Below, piece by piece: positions 1 through 4,580 of a stretch of 5,057 nt of DNA. This DNA is from Chloroflexota bacterium (GTDB taxonomy: Bacteria; Chloroflexota; Anaerolineae; Promineifilales; Promineifilaceae): contig QQUD01000960.1 in the NCBI GenBank assembly GCA_008501785.1, positions 1-5,057 of the forward strand. The letters are read 5' to 3'. The position numbers and the translations under genes are program-made. The first letter of the stretch is position 1, and each line of letters starts with the position of its first letter. The notes beneath the pieces were generated by a model, which was not told the DNA's origin, searched no databases, and worked only from the letters and a program-made list of their open reading frames with translations.

Positions 1-60
1 GCATGTTATATCAATAAACCAATATTCAACCTCCATTCTCACCCTGAATCTCAAATTTAC

Positions 61-90
61 TTGAATTACCCACACAAAATTATTTATAAT
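61..90 (+). promoter_or_regulatory. Candidate sigma-70-type promoter for the small Cys protein gene
   Basis: A -35-like TTGAAT (61-66) and a perfect TATAAT -10 (85-90) are separated by 18 bases in a very AT-rich stretch. Transcription would start near 97, leaving a leader of about 38 bases before the ATG at 135. The rest of 1-134 shows no gene; it is AT-rich upstream DNA. AT-rich DNA gives TATAAT matches by chance, so confidence is moderate. Confidence 0.55.
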
Positions 91-134
91 TATTTTAAAC
101 ATAATGCATAAAAGCAATATGGGGAGTAAATGTT

Positions 135-449
135 ATGCGGATAATAATTGATCGAGGCCTCTGTAATTCAGGATTGGCTTTTTGCCAACGCTGTTCGGCT
201 GCTTTTATTGGTAATCCAATGGGGTATGATCGCCCATGCATTCGAGAGATTGTGGAAGATGGCAGCGAGTTGTTGACGCTTGAGATGTATACGGATGGTC
301 GCACACTTGTAGTAGAATTGACAGAAGAGGACCGGGAAATCGCTGCTGTTGAAGGGTGGGAATCGTTGGTTAATTTTGATCCTGCCTTATTCCGTACTGG
401 TGCCATGAGACGTTGGCGCCAGTTACAACAACTACCAGCAAATCATTAA
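135..449 (+). CDS. Small cysteine-containing protein of unknown function
   Basis: A 104-residue soluble protein with no signal peptide or membrane segment. I cannot assign a function. The N-terminal third carries four cysteines, C10, C17, C20 and C35, giving C-x6-C-x2-C-x14-C. The central CQRC pair and the flanking basic and aromatic residues suggest a metal (zinc) or iron-sulfur site, but this is inference. The remainder is acidic (VELTEEDREIAAVEGWESLV) and ends in a basic, tryptophan-containing tail (RRWRQLQQ). The start is well supported: GGGGAG at 121-126 lies 8 bases before the ATG, and a promoter-like pair lies further upstream. An ATG at 119 opens only a 10-codon frame. The gene stands alone, converges on the rRNA methyltransferase and ends before a shared terminator. 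Similar small proteins starting with M-[KR]-I-I-I-D and a Cys cluster seem familiar from Chloroflexota genomes, but that is memory only. Confidence 0.8.
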   Translation: MRIIIDRGLCNSGLAFCQRCSAAFIGNPMGYDRPCIREIVEDGSELLTLEMYTDGRTLVVELTEEDREIAAVEGWESLVNFDPALFRTGAMRRWRQLQQLPANH

Positions 450-480
450 CATTGTTTTACCATCATAAAAAGTAGAATTA

Positions 481-509
481 AAAAGGCCGAATTAAATTCG
501 GCCTTTTTT
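481..509. terminator. Bidirectional rho-independent terminator
   Basis: A perfect 8-bp stem (GGCCGAAT 485-492 with ATTCGGCC 496-503) encloses a 3-base loop. It is flanked by A-run 479-484 and T-run 504-509, so it works as a terminator read from either strand. It closes the + gene ending at 449 and the - gene whose TAA stop (508-510) overlaps the T-run edge. Confidence 0.9.
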
Positions 510-1311
510 AATTCACGGAAACTAGAAACGCCAATTCGGATTCAAAAGTAAAAGTTTGCACTTGCCAATTCCGACCTGTTGCCCAGGTGTTAAATTGAGT
601 TGTGTAATTTTCAATCATTCCTTTGCTGCGACCACCTAAGCTGCGCACTGGAAATGTGATGAGTAACTGTTTGGCTTGAATGGTGTTGAGTAGGCGGGAA
701 ACGGCCGTTTTATCCACCATCTCCAACACCGGCAGCGTTTTCAAAATGAGTGCCAGATCAACGGGCTGCGTCGGTGGGTTTCCCACTACATCCCGCACCT
801 CAGCACGCCCTCCAACGCCCAGAATTGACATCGCATCATGAAGAAACGCCATCATATCGGCGTAAATATCACATGCATAGTAAACAGCATTATCGGCCAG
901 TGGCATCCAGGGAATTGCGAGCGGGTTAAGACCTGAGGCAATATCAAGCACGCTGTTTATGGGTGGTAATTCGGCAAAAATTTGTTGATAAAATGAGTCA
1001 ATGATGGGCAATCGTTCTCTAGTTGAGGTATGCAAGCGCATTAAATCTCGGCAAGTTGCATGTAATTGATCAGGTGATGAGGCAGCGTCTTCTAACCTTC
1101 GTATGGCTTTAGCATAATCAATTTTTGAATCCTGATACGCACCGCCAATTTGATGCAGCTTGTTTTTAGTGGCTTTTATTGCTTCTTTCGGTGAGCGACG
1201 CACAACCAACTCCCGTTCACAAATTCGGCGAATGAGGTCTGGGCTAATATGCCGGTATTTGGGGCTGTTGGAAACGGCCGTAATCAGCTTTTCTAGTTGT
1301 GTGTCAGGCAT
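508..1311 (-). CDS. ArmA/RmtB-family 16S rRNA (guanine1405-N7)-methyltransferase
   Basis: A 267-residue SAM-dependent methyltransferase that resembles RmtB/ArmA and the Sgm/GrmA enzymes of aminoglycoside producers along its whole length (family size about 250-275). The helical N-terminal ribosome-binding region (about 1-105) has KYRHISPDLIRRI (18-30), SPKEA (40-44), the K-LHQIGGAY segment (51-59) and the family signature LHTSTRERL (93-101). The Rossmann domain follows: SAM motif I VLDIASGLNPLAI (121-133), acidic CDIY after strand 2 (147-150), DLALILKTLPVLE (185-197), and the ITFPVRSLGGRSKGM segment (218-232) that is typical of this family. Known members methylate N7 of G1405 in the 30S A site and give high resistance to kanamycin/gentamicin-type drugs; activity here is inferred. 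The m1A1408 (NpmA/Kam) family is unlikely because these motifs are absent from it. The ATG is the only plausible start, but the nearest GGAG is 17 bases upstream. No mobile element or drug-biosynthesis gene is nearby. It lies 20 bases after tgt, probably in the same transcript. Confidence 0.9.
   Translation of the reverse strand: MPDTQLEKLITAVSNSPKYRHISPDLIRRICERELVVRRSPKEAIKATKNKLHQIGGAYQDSKIDYAKAIRRLEDAASSPDQLHATCRDLMRLHTSTRERLPIIDSFYQQIFAELPPINSVLDIASGLNPLAIPWMPLADNAVYYACDIYADMMAFLHDAMSILGVGGRAEVRDVVGNPPTQPVDLALILKTLPVLEMVDKTAVSRLLNTIQAKQLLITFPVRSLGGRSKGMIENYTTQFNTWATGRNWQVQTFTFESELAFLVSVN
701..708. repeat. ACGGCCGT palindrome, copy 1 (AAACGGCCGTTT at 699-710)
   Basis: Lies in the methyltransferase gene and is read as codons for T202-A203-V204. 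Both flanks carry the full AAA/TTT extension, giving a 12-base perfect palindrome. Confidence 0.85.
1274..1281. repeat. ACGGCCGT palindrome, copy 2
   Basis: Lies near the 5' end of the methyltransferase gene, read as T11-A12-V13. It is extended only on the left (AAACGGCCGT, 1272-1281). Confidence 0.8.
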
Positions 1312-1324
1312 AGATAAATTGCAA

Positions 1325-1356
1325 CAATCTCCTAATCTCCCAATCTCCTAAACTCA
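1325..1356 (-). repeat. 8-base tandem repeat across the tgt/methyltransferase junction
   Basis: On the + strand the units are CAATCTCC (1325-1332), TAATCTCC (1333-1340), CAATCTCC (1341-1348) and a degenerate TAAACTCA (1349-1356). Read in the coding direction each full unit supplies GGAGATTR, so three Shine-Dalgarno-like GGAG cores run through the last codons and TAG stop (1332-1334) of tgt and up to the methyltransferase leader. The nearest core is 16-17 bases from the downstream ATG, longer than the usual 5-10. Eight is not a multiple of three, so loss or gain of a unit would change the tgt C-terminus and the spacing to the next gene. Confidence 0.7.
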
Positions 1357-2435
1357 TTCCGCAAATTCTCCATCATCAACGTCATAAATCGCAAATTGTG
1401 CATCGTTGCCAATCGTGGATACAGGTTATCATTAAGCTTGAACAGGTGATGCAAATAACCGATTGAGTAGCGGGTACAAACGGGGCAATCACAAAATTCA
1501 GAGATGGGACGGCCGTTTTTTACATGCTTCTTGTCTTTGATATAGAGATACTCAAACCAGTTTTCTTGCAAATGCGTGGTTTGAGGGTTGACTGTGAATG
1601 AGAATAAACGGCCGTGTCGTGCATCACGTGTCGGCATGGTACTGTCAAAAATTTCGTAACCCATGCGAGCACAAGCAACCACATTTGCAGGATGTCCCAC
1701 TCCGAGCGCGTGCAACGTATATTCTTCAGGTATGATATCTCGGGTAAGAGACAACATTTCTGTGAGCAAATTACCTTTTCCATCTAACGGCCAGCCCCCG
1801 TAACCATATCCATCAAATCCGATGTTCAGTAATTCTTCAGCACACTTTCTGCGCAAATCTGGCTCGTTACCTCCTTGCACAACGGCAATCAGAAACGGCC
1901 GTTTTCCCACGCTCATCTTCTTTTGTGCCACCAGTCGATCAAACTCGTTTCGACATCGTTTTGCCCACGCAATAGTCCGTGCTACAGATTCTTGCTGCGT
2001 GCTGACAGGGTCATCAACATGTGTACAATCGTCCAGGCAAATGACGACATCTGATCCATAACTCATTTGCAGTTGCACACTTTTTTCAGGGGTTAGATTG
2101 TAACGCCGGTCGCCTCCATGTGGACGAAAAACAGCTCCTTTATCGGTGATTGATCCGCTTTTCGCATTTTGACGCAGCAATGAATAAATTTGGAATCCAC
2201 CGGAATCTGTAAAAATCGGTCGCTGCCAACCGGCCATTTGATGCAGCCCCCCCAGGGCTTGAATTGTTGATGAACCAGGACGTTGCATTAAATGGAACCC
2301 ATTCATCTGCACGACTTGAATGCCACACTTTTCTAAGTCGTTCGCGTCAACAGAACGCACAACACCTTGTGTGCCATCAGGTAAGAACGCAGGTAGTTGA
2401 ATCGTGCCATATGGCAGACTTAAAGTTGTTTTCAT
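1332..2435 (-). CDS. tgt: tRNA-guanine transglycosylase (queuine tRNA-ribosyltransferase family), atypical substrate loop
   Basis: A cytoplasmic enzyme of 367 residues, close to the usual bacterial size (about 370-390). The family exchanges G34 of GUN-anticodon tRNAs for a 7-deazaguanine on the way to queuosine. Visible parts of the TIM-barrel: TDSGGFQ with general acid/base Asp D77; CLDDC with D135 and C137 (base recognition); VVQGG with Q187; ALGVG (243-247); FDSTMPTRDARHG with nucleophile D264; and the zinc site C315-x-C317-x2-C320 with H346 in the MHNLR segment. The loop that normally reads GG-L-[AS]-V-G-E here reads GG-W-P-L-D-G (213-219), so the conserved Glu is Gly; the preferred base may not be preQ1. 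I chose the ATG at 2433-2435 because family similarity starts just after it; a TTG at 2472-2474 would add 13 unlikely residues. No clear ribosome binding site precedes this ATG. It is the first gene of the probable tgt-methyltransferase transcript. DpdA-type DNA transglycosylase is less likely because the tRNA-type zinc site and motifs are intact. Confidence 0.9.
   Translation of the reverse strand: MKTTLSLPYGTIQLPAFLPDGTQGVVRSVDANDLEKCGIQVVQMNGFHLMQRPGSSTIQALGGLHQMAGWQRPIFTDSGGFQIYSLLRQNAKSGSITDKGAVFRPHGGDRRYNLTPEKSVQLQMSYGSDVVICLDDCTHVDDPVSTQQESVARTIAWAKRCRNEFDRLVAQKKMSVGKRPFLIAVVQGGNEPDLRRKCAEELLNIGFDGYGYGGWPLDGKGNLLTEMLSLTRDIIPEEYTLHALGVGHPANVVACARMGYEIFDSTMPTRDARHGRLFSFTVNPQTTHLQENWFEYLYIKDKKHVKNGRPISEFCDCPVCTRYSIGYLHHLFKLNDNLYPRLATMHNLRFMTLMMENLRNEFRRLGD
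1509..1516. repeat. ACGGCCGT palindrome, copy 3
   Basis: Lies in tgt, read as part of N307-G308-R309, a different codon phase from copies 1 and 2. It is extended by TTT on the right only (1509-1518). Confidence 0.8.
1608..1615. repeat. ACGGCCGT palindrome, copy 4
   Basis: Lies in tgt in the H274-G275-R276 codons of the conserved catalytic ARHG segment, with AA on the left (AAACGGCCGT, 1606-1615). It therefore fits inside a functionally constrained motif. Confidence 0.8.
1895..1902. repeat. ACGGCCGT palindrome, copy 5 (AAACGGCCGTTT at 1893-1904)
   Basis: Lies in tgt, read as K178-R179-P180-F181, the third possible codon phase. The full 12-base palindrome is present. Confidence 0.85.
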
Positions 2436-2441
2436 GAGGGT

Positions 2442-2469
2442 ATTGTATTCAAAAAAGCGACATGGTAAA
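2442..2469 (-). promoter_or_regulatory. Candidate tgt promoter, possibly giving a leaderless mRNA
   Basis: In the 63-base space between the divergent tgt and glycosyltransferase starts, the - strand has TTTACC (2464-2469), a 16-base spacer and TACAAT (2442-2447). The expected start of transcription would fall at or within a few bases of the tgt ATG (2435). This fits the lack of a ribosome binding site there. The -35 matches only four of six consensus bases. Confidence 0.35.
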
Positions 2470-2480
2470 AACAATTGATT

Positions 2481-2485
2481 AAGGA
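2481..2485 (+). promoter_or_regulatory. Shine-Dalgarno-like AAGGA for the glycosyltransferase
   Basis: AAGGA lies 13 bases before the ATG at 2499, somewhat long but the only candidate. It sits downstream of the alternative TTG start (2475), which argues for the ATG. Confidence 0.45.
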
Positions 2486-2498
2486 TACACTTAGAATT

Positions 2499-3197
2499 AT
2501 GAAATTGAGCATCATTATTCCTGTTTATAACGAAGCATCTACATTAGCACCTTTGTTGGAACGTGTCTTGGCGGTACCGCTTGACGACAGTGAAATTTTT
2601 GTGGTTGATGACGGTTCGGACAACGAGACTAAAACTTTAATGCAAACGGCCGTTTCCGAACACCATGTACAACTCCTCACCCATCCTCAAAATCGCGGTA
2701 AAGGGACGGCCATTTGCACCGCATTAAAACACGTTACAGGCGATGTTGTTATCATTCAAGATGCAGATTTGGAATACTTTCCCGAAGATTATGTCAAGCT
2801 GCTTGCAGTTTATGAAAAAAACAATGCCCAAGCCGTTTATGGTGTGCGCAATCTAAGCGGCCGCTCACCGCTAATGCGCTGGGGAAACCACCTGATGACA
2901 TTTATCACCAATCTACTTTTTGGCAGCAAGCTAAATGACATGGAAACATGCTACAAATTGATTGATAGACGCTTAATGCAATCTTTAGGACTTTCCAGTC
3001 GTGGTTTTGAGATTGAAGCGGAAATCACTTCAAAATTGCTGAATCGTGGTATCAAAATTCATGAAGCGCCCATAAAATACGATCATCGGGAAGAAGGCAA
3101 AAAGTTAACACCCTGGGACGGAATACCAACTGTAAAAACATTGTTTAAGTATCGATTCAATAAACAACAATCACAAAAGTTACAGATCGAAAACTAA
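2499..3197 (+). CDS. Family 2 glycosyltransferase, dolichyl-phosphate-mannose-synthase-like
   Basis: A 232-residue GT-A-fold glycosyltransferase. It opens with the typical LSIIIPVYNEA (3-13) nucleotide-binding strand, then VVDDGS (35-40), NRGKGTAICTAL (65-76), the metal/nucleotide-sugar motif QDADLEY (87-93), METCYKLI (148-155), GFEIEAEIT (169-177) and the EAPIKYDHREEGKKLTPWDG tail (189-208). This set belongs to the short, single-domain GT2 proteins related to DPM1 and polyisoprenyl-phosphate hexose synthases. They usually transfer a sugar from a nucleotide donor to a lipid-phosphate carrier at the inner face of the membrane. The exact donor and acceptor cannot be read from sequence. There is no C-terminal membrane pair, so it is probably soluble or peripheral. 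The start is set by family similarity; an in-frame TTG at 2475 would add 8 residues. The gene is transcribed away from tgt, has no downstream partner on its strand, and does not sit in a visible polysaccharide cluster. Confidence 0.88.
   Translation: MKLSIIIPVYNEASTLAPLLERVLAVPLDDSEIFVVDDGSDNETKTLMQTAVSEHHVQLLTHPQNRGKGTAICTALKHVTGDVVIIQDADLEYFPEDYVKLLAVYEKNNAQAVYGVRNLSGRSPLMRWGNHLMTFITNLLFGSKLNDMETCYKLIDRRLMQSLGLSSRGFEIEAEITSKLLNRGIKIHEAPIKYDHREEGKKLTPWDGIPTVKTLFKYRFNKQQSQKLQIEN
2646..2653. repeat. ACGGCCGT palindrome, copy 6 (AAACGGCCGTTT at 2644-2655)
   Basis: Lies in the + strand glycosyltransferase, read as T50-A51-V52. The full 12-base form is present, showing that the motif is not tied to one coding strand. 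A near copy, ACGGCCAT, follows at 2706-2713. Confidence 0.85.
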
Positions 3198-3215
3198 ACC
3201 TTTCATCGCCAGGAA

Positions 3216-3230
3216 GCAAAATGATTTTGC
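3216..3230. repeat. Short perfect inverted repeat between convergent genes
   Basis: GCAAAA (3216-3221) and TTTTGC (3225-3230) flank a 3-base loop, 19 bases after the glycosyltransferase stop. The stem is short and AT-rich with no T-run after it, so it is at best a weak terminator for the + gene. Confidence 0.3.
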
Positions 3231-3258
3231 ACAACTTCGCCGCAATCAAATGGGGAAG

Positions 3259-3310
3259 TTACACAGAGTTACGCAGAGGACTCACAGAGTTTCACAGAGA
3301 GGGCAAAGAG
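3259..3310. repeat. Degenerate 10-11-base CACAGAG tandem repeat
   Basis: Five imperfect units follow one another: TTACACAGAG (3259-3268), TTACGCAGAG (3269-3278), GACTCACAGAG (3279-3289), TTTCACAGAG (3290-3299) and AGGGCAAAGAG (3300-3310). The period is about one DNA helical turn. It lies in the gap between the convergent glycosyltransferase and YwiC-like genes. It looks like a fragment of the CTCTGYG/CRCAGAG-type intergenic repeats that I recall from several bacterial phyla; its role is unknown. An open frame runs across it on the - strand but shows no sign of coding. Confidence 0.65.
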
Positions 3311-3336
3311 AATAGGATTTGAGATTCGAATAACGA

Positions 3337-4200
3337 TTAAAATCCTGCTAACCAATACACCCCGACCAACCAAGCCCCACCCAACAATTCGAACCCAATT
3401 TCTATAAAGCCAAATTGCTTCACATTGGGAACGGGCCGAACTCTCTGGAATGCCCAAACAGCACGGATCAGGAATATTGCAAAAGGAACAAAACTTCCGG
3501 CTGGGACCCATCCTCCAATCTGCAAAGCAACCACAATTAAGCAGCCGCCAATATGCCACCAAACGATGCTGATGCGGTGAAACGGCCGTTGATGGGTATC
3601 GGCAATGCGCAACCGCACATAAATCGCCCCCAATGCATTTTGTAACCCCATGAGCAGCCAAAGCATCCAGGCAGTCAACGACAAGAAGCCATCGGCAGCA
3701 ATGAACGCCGCAGGAGCCATGCCAGCTAATGCAATCGCACCAGCCAACTCCATCCACAAAGTGCGTAATCCAGCTCGTCCCCGACGAGAGCCAACCAAAT
3801 AAAATCCAAAAACGAAAGCCATTGGCAGCATGAGCCAGAGCAATGCAGCACGTTTAAAAATGAGTAAACCAATCAGCGAACCAATCGAAATGACAATCAA
3901 AAGAAACAGCCATGCCGTGGCAGGGGGGCCATCACTTTTCCGCGCTCGTCCACGCCTTATGCGATACAAAACAGTCGCCGGTTGTCGCATCAAAAAAACA
4001 GAAAATCCCCCGGCAAACACTAGCCAAACCGCCCAATGCCGTACATCTCCGATAATGGCACCTACTAAAAACGGCACCACCAGCCAGGACCATGAACCAT
4101 GCTCTGTCGGCATGATTAATTGTTTGCGCCACATGCGCCCAAAAAATGAGGGTTTTTTTGTAGAAGTTTGAGATTTTTGTTGCATTTGCAGAGCATCCAT
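3337..4200 (-). CDS. YwiC-like multi-spanning membrane protein
   Basis: A 287-residue integral membrane protein of unknown biochemical role. The recognisable YwiC-family signature is IMPTEHGSWSWLVVPFLVG (29-47), with the M-P-x-E-H-G-[AS]-W core. It is followed by RQPATVLYR (72-80), ELAGAIALAG (151-160), YVRLRIADTHQR (194-205) and a C-terminal KQFGFIEIGFELLGG (261-275). Eight or nine hydrophobic segments are visible, roughly at 38-51, 56-71, 96-115, 119-137, 149-168, 172-194, 210-231, 236-250 and 267-286. The basic loop RIRRGRARK (80-88) and the basic N-terminus suggest their orientation by the positive-inside rule. The first 25 residues are polar and poorly constrained. The ATG at 4198-4200 has no good ribosome binding site, so starts at M6 (4183-4185) or M23 are possible. 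It is probably a single-gene unit: the metK terminator lies upstream and the repeat-filled gap downstream. Confidence 0.8.
   Translation of the reverse strand: MDALQMQQKSQTSTKKPSFFGRMWRKQLIMPTEHGSWSWLVVPFLVGAIIGDVRHWAVWLVFAGGFSVFLMRQPATVLYRIRRGRARKSDGPPATAWLFLLIVISIGSLIGLLIFKRAALLWLMLPMAFVFGFYLVGSRRGRAGLRTLWMELAGAIALAGMAPAAFIAADGFLSLTAWMLWLLMGLQNALGAIYVRLRIADTHQRPFHRISIVWWHIGGCLIVVALQIGGWVPAGSFVPFAIFLIRAVWAFQRVRPVPNVKQFGFIEIGFELLGGAWLVGVYWLAGF
3582..3589. repeat. ACGGCCGT palindrome, copy 7
   Basis: Lies in the YwiC-like gene, read as Q204-R205-P206-F207, with AAACGGCCGTT at 3580-3590. Confidence 0.8.
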
Positions 4201-4217
4201 TCAATTCAAAATGAATC

Positions 4218-4234
4218 ATGACACAGGTTGTCAT
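4218..4234. promoter_or_regulatory. Operator-like inverted repeat before the YwiC-like gene
   Basis: ATGACA (4218-4223) and TGTCAT (4229-4234) form a perfect 6-base inverted repeat around a 5-base centre, 17 bases upstream of the proposed ATG and downstream of a possible -10. The position suits a repressor site or a leader hairpin. A T-run follows on the + strand, but no + strand gene would end there, so a terminator is less likely. Confidence 0.35.
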
Positions 4235-4253
4235 CTTTTTTGAGTAAGATTGA

Positions 4254-4281
4254 AGTATAGAACATGAAAGAGAATGAGCAA
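4254..4281 (-). promoter_or_regulatory. Weak candidate promoter for the YwiC-like gene
   Basis: On the - strand TATACT (4254-4259) is preceded, after a 16-base spacer, by TTGCTC (4276-4281). The -10 matches five of six consensus bases and the -35 only three. The leader would be about 45 bases and include the inverted repeat at 4218-4234. Confidence 0.3.
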
Positions 4282-4424
4282 GCAGATATATAGGAGCGCT
4301 AATAATTAAAATGTGTCAATAAGAAAACGATCACGATTACGAATAGGTAGTCCCATTTTAGATTGAAGAAAGTAGACAATGCAATGACAAGTGGTATGCA
4401 ACACCCTAGATATAGGGGAAGAAA

Positions 4425-4432
4425 ACGGCCGT
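4425..4432. repeat. ACGGCCGT palindrome, copy 8 (AAACGGCCGTTT at 4423-4434)
   Basis: The only copy outside a gene, with the full 12-base form. It shows that the motif is not a by-product of codon choice. Confidence 0.85.
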
Positions 4433-4523
4433 TTCCCATCTAAGTTGCTCCTGTCCGTGTTAAGTGAAACGAATAAAGGTTTCAAAATTTTTAACCATAG
4501 ATTAAGAAGAGTTACTCCGGCAT

Positions 4524-4554
4524 AAAAAAGCCGCCTGAATAATTCAGACGGCTT
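4524..4554 (-). terminator. Rho-independent terminator of metK
   Basis: Read on the - strand, a stem of 12 base positions with one mismatch (4543-4554 with 4528-4539) and a 3-base loop is followed by T6 (4524-4529). It starts 26 bases after the metK stop. The + strand has no matching T-run, so it acts on metK only. Confidence 0.88.
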
Positions 4555-4580
4555 CGAAAATCATTGTTTAAATCAGCAAT

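Larger units (their letters stand above)
4201..4523. other. Non-coding gap between metK terminator and YwiC-like gene
   Basis: No gene is visible in these 323 bases: only very short frames without ribosome binding sites occur, such as 19 codons from the ATG at 4385. The gap holds the inverted repeat at 4218-4234, weak promoter elements for the YwiC-like gene, a perfect TTGACA on the - strand (4314-4319) whose only TATA-like partner (4287-4292) is 21 bases away, a small inverted repeat CCCTA-GATA-TAGGG (4404-4417), and an intergenic copy of the ACGGCCGT palindrome. A small RNA cannot be excluded. Confidence 0.6.

Noticed and set aside
95..406. Open frame of 103 codons on the - strand, opposite the small Cys protein
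   Set aside because: The + strand frame has promoter, ribosome binding site and terminator; the antisense frame is serine-rich low-complexity and has none.
508..1311. Recently acquired mobile resistance gene
   Set aside because: No insertion sequence, integron site or inverted repeats flank it, base composition is like its neighbours, and it carries two copies of the local palindrome.
1520..2328. Several 60-90-codon frames on both strands inside tgt
   Set aside because: They are shadows of the tgt frame, whose catalytic and zinc motifs run uninterrupted through the same bases.
2472..2477. Back-to-back TTG starts for tgt (2472-2474, - strand) and the glycosyltransferase (2475-2477, + strand), which would make the genes abut
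   Set aside because: CAATTG is a palindrome, so TTG appears on both strands by chance. Family similarity begins after the internal ATGs, and the added residues look like no conserved N-terminus.
3259..3310. Possible CRISPR array
   Set aside because: Units are only 10-11 bases, contiguous and imperfect, with no spacers.
3269..3757. Open frame of 162 codons on the - strand, rich in Cys and Trp
   Set aside because: It overlaps the YwiC-like gene in another frame and runs into the CACAGAG repeat; its composition is not protein-like and it has no ribosome binding site.
3830..4171. Open frame of 113 codons on the + strand opposite the YwiC-like gene
   Set aside because: It is antisense to well-supported coding sequence with membrane segments and has no recognisable motif.
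4314..4319. Perfect TTGACA -35 on the - strand as the main promoter of the YwiC-like gene
   Set aside because: The only TATA-like sequence downstream is 21 bases away, beyond the usual 15-19 spacing; at normal spacing the -10 is poor.
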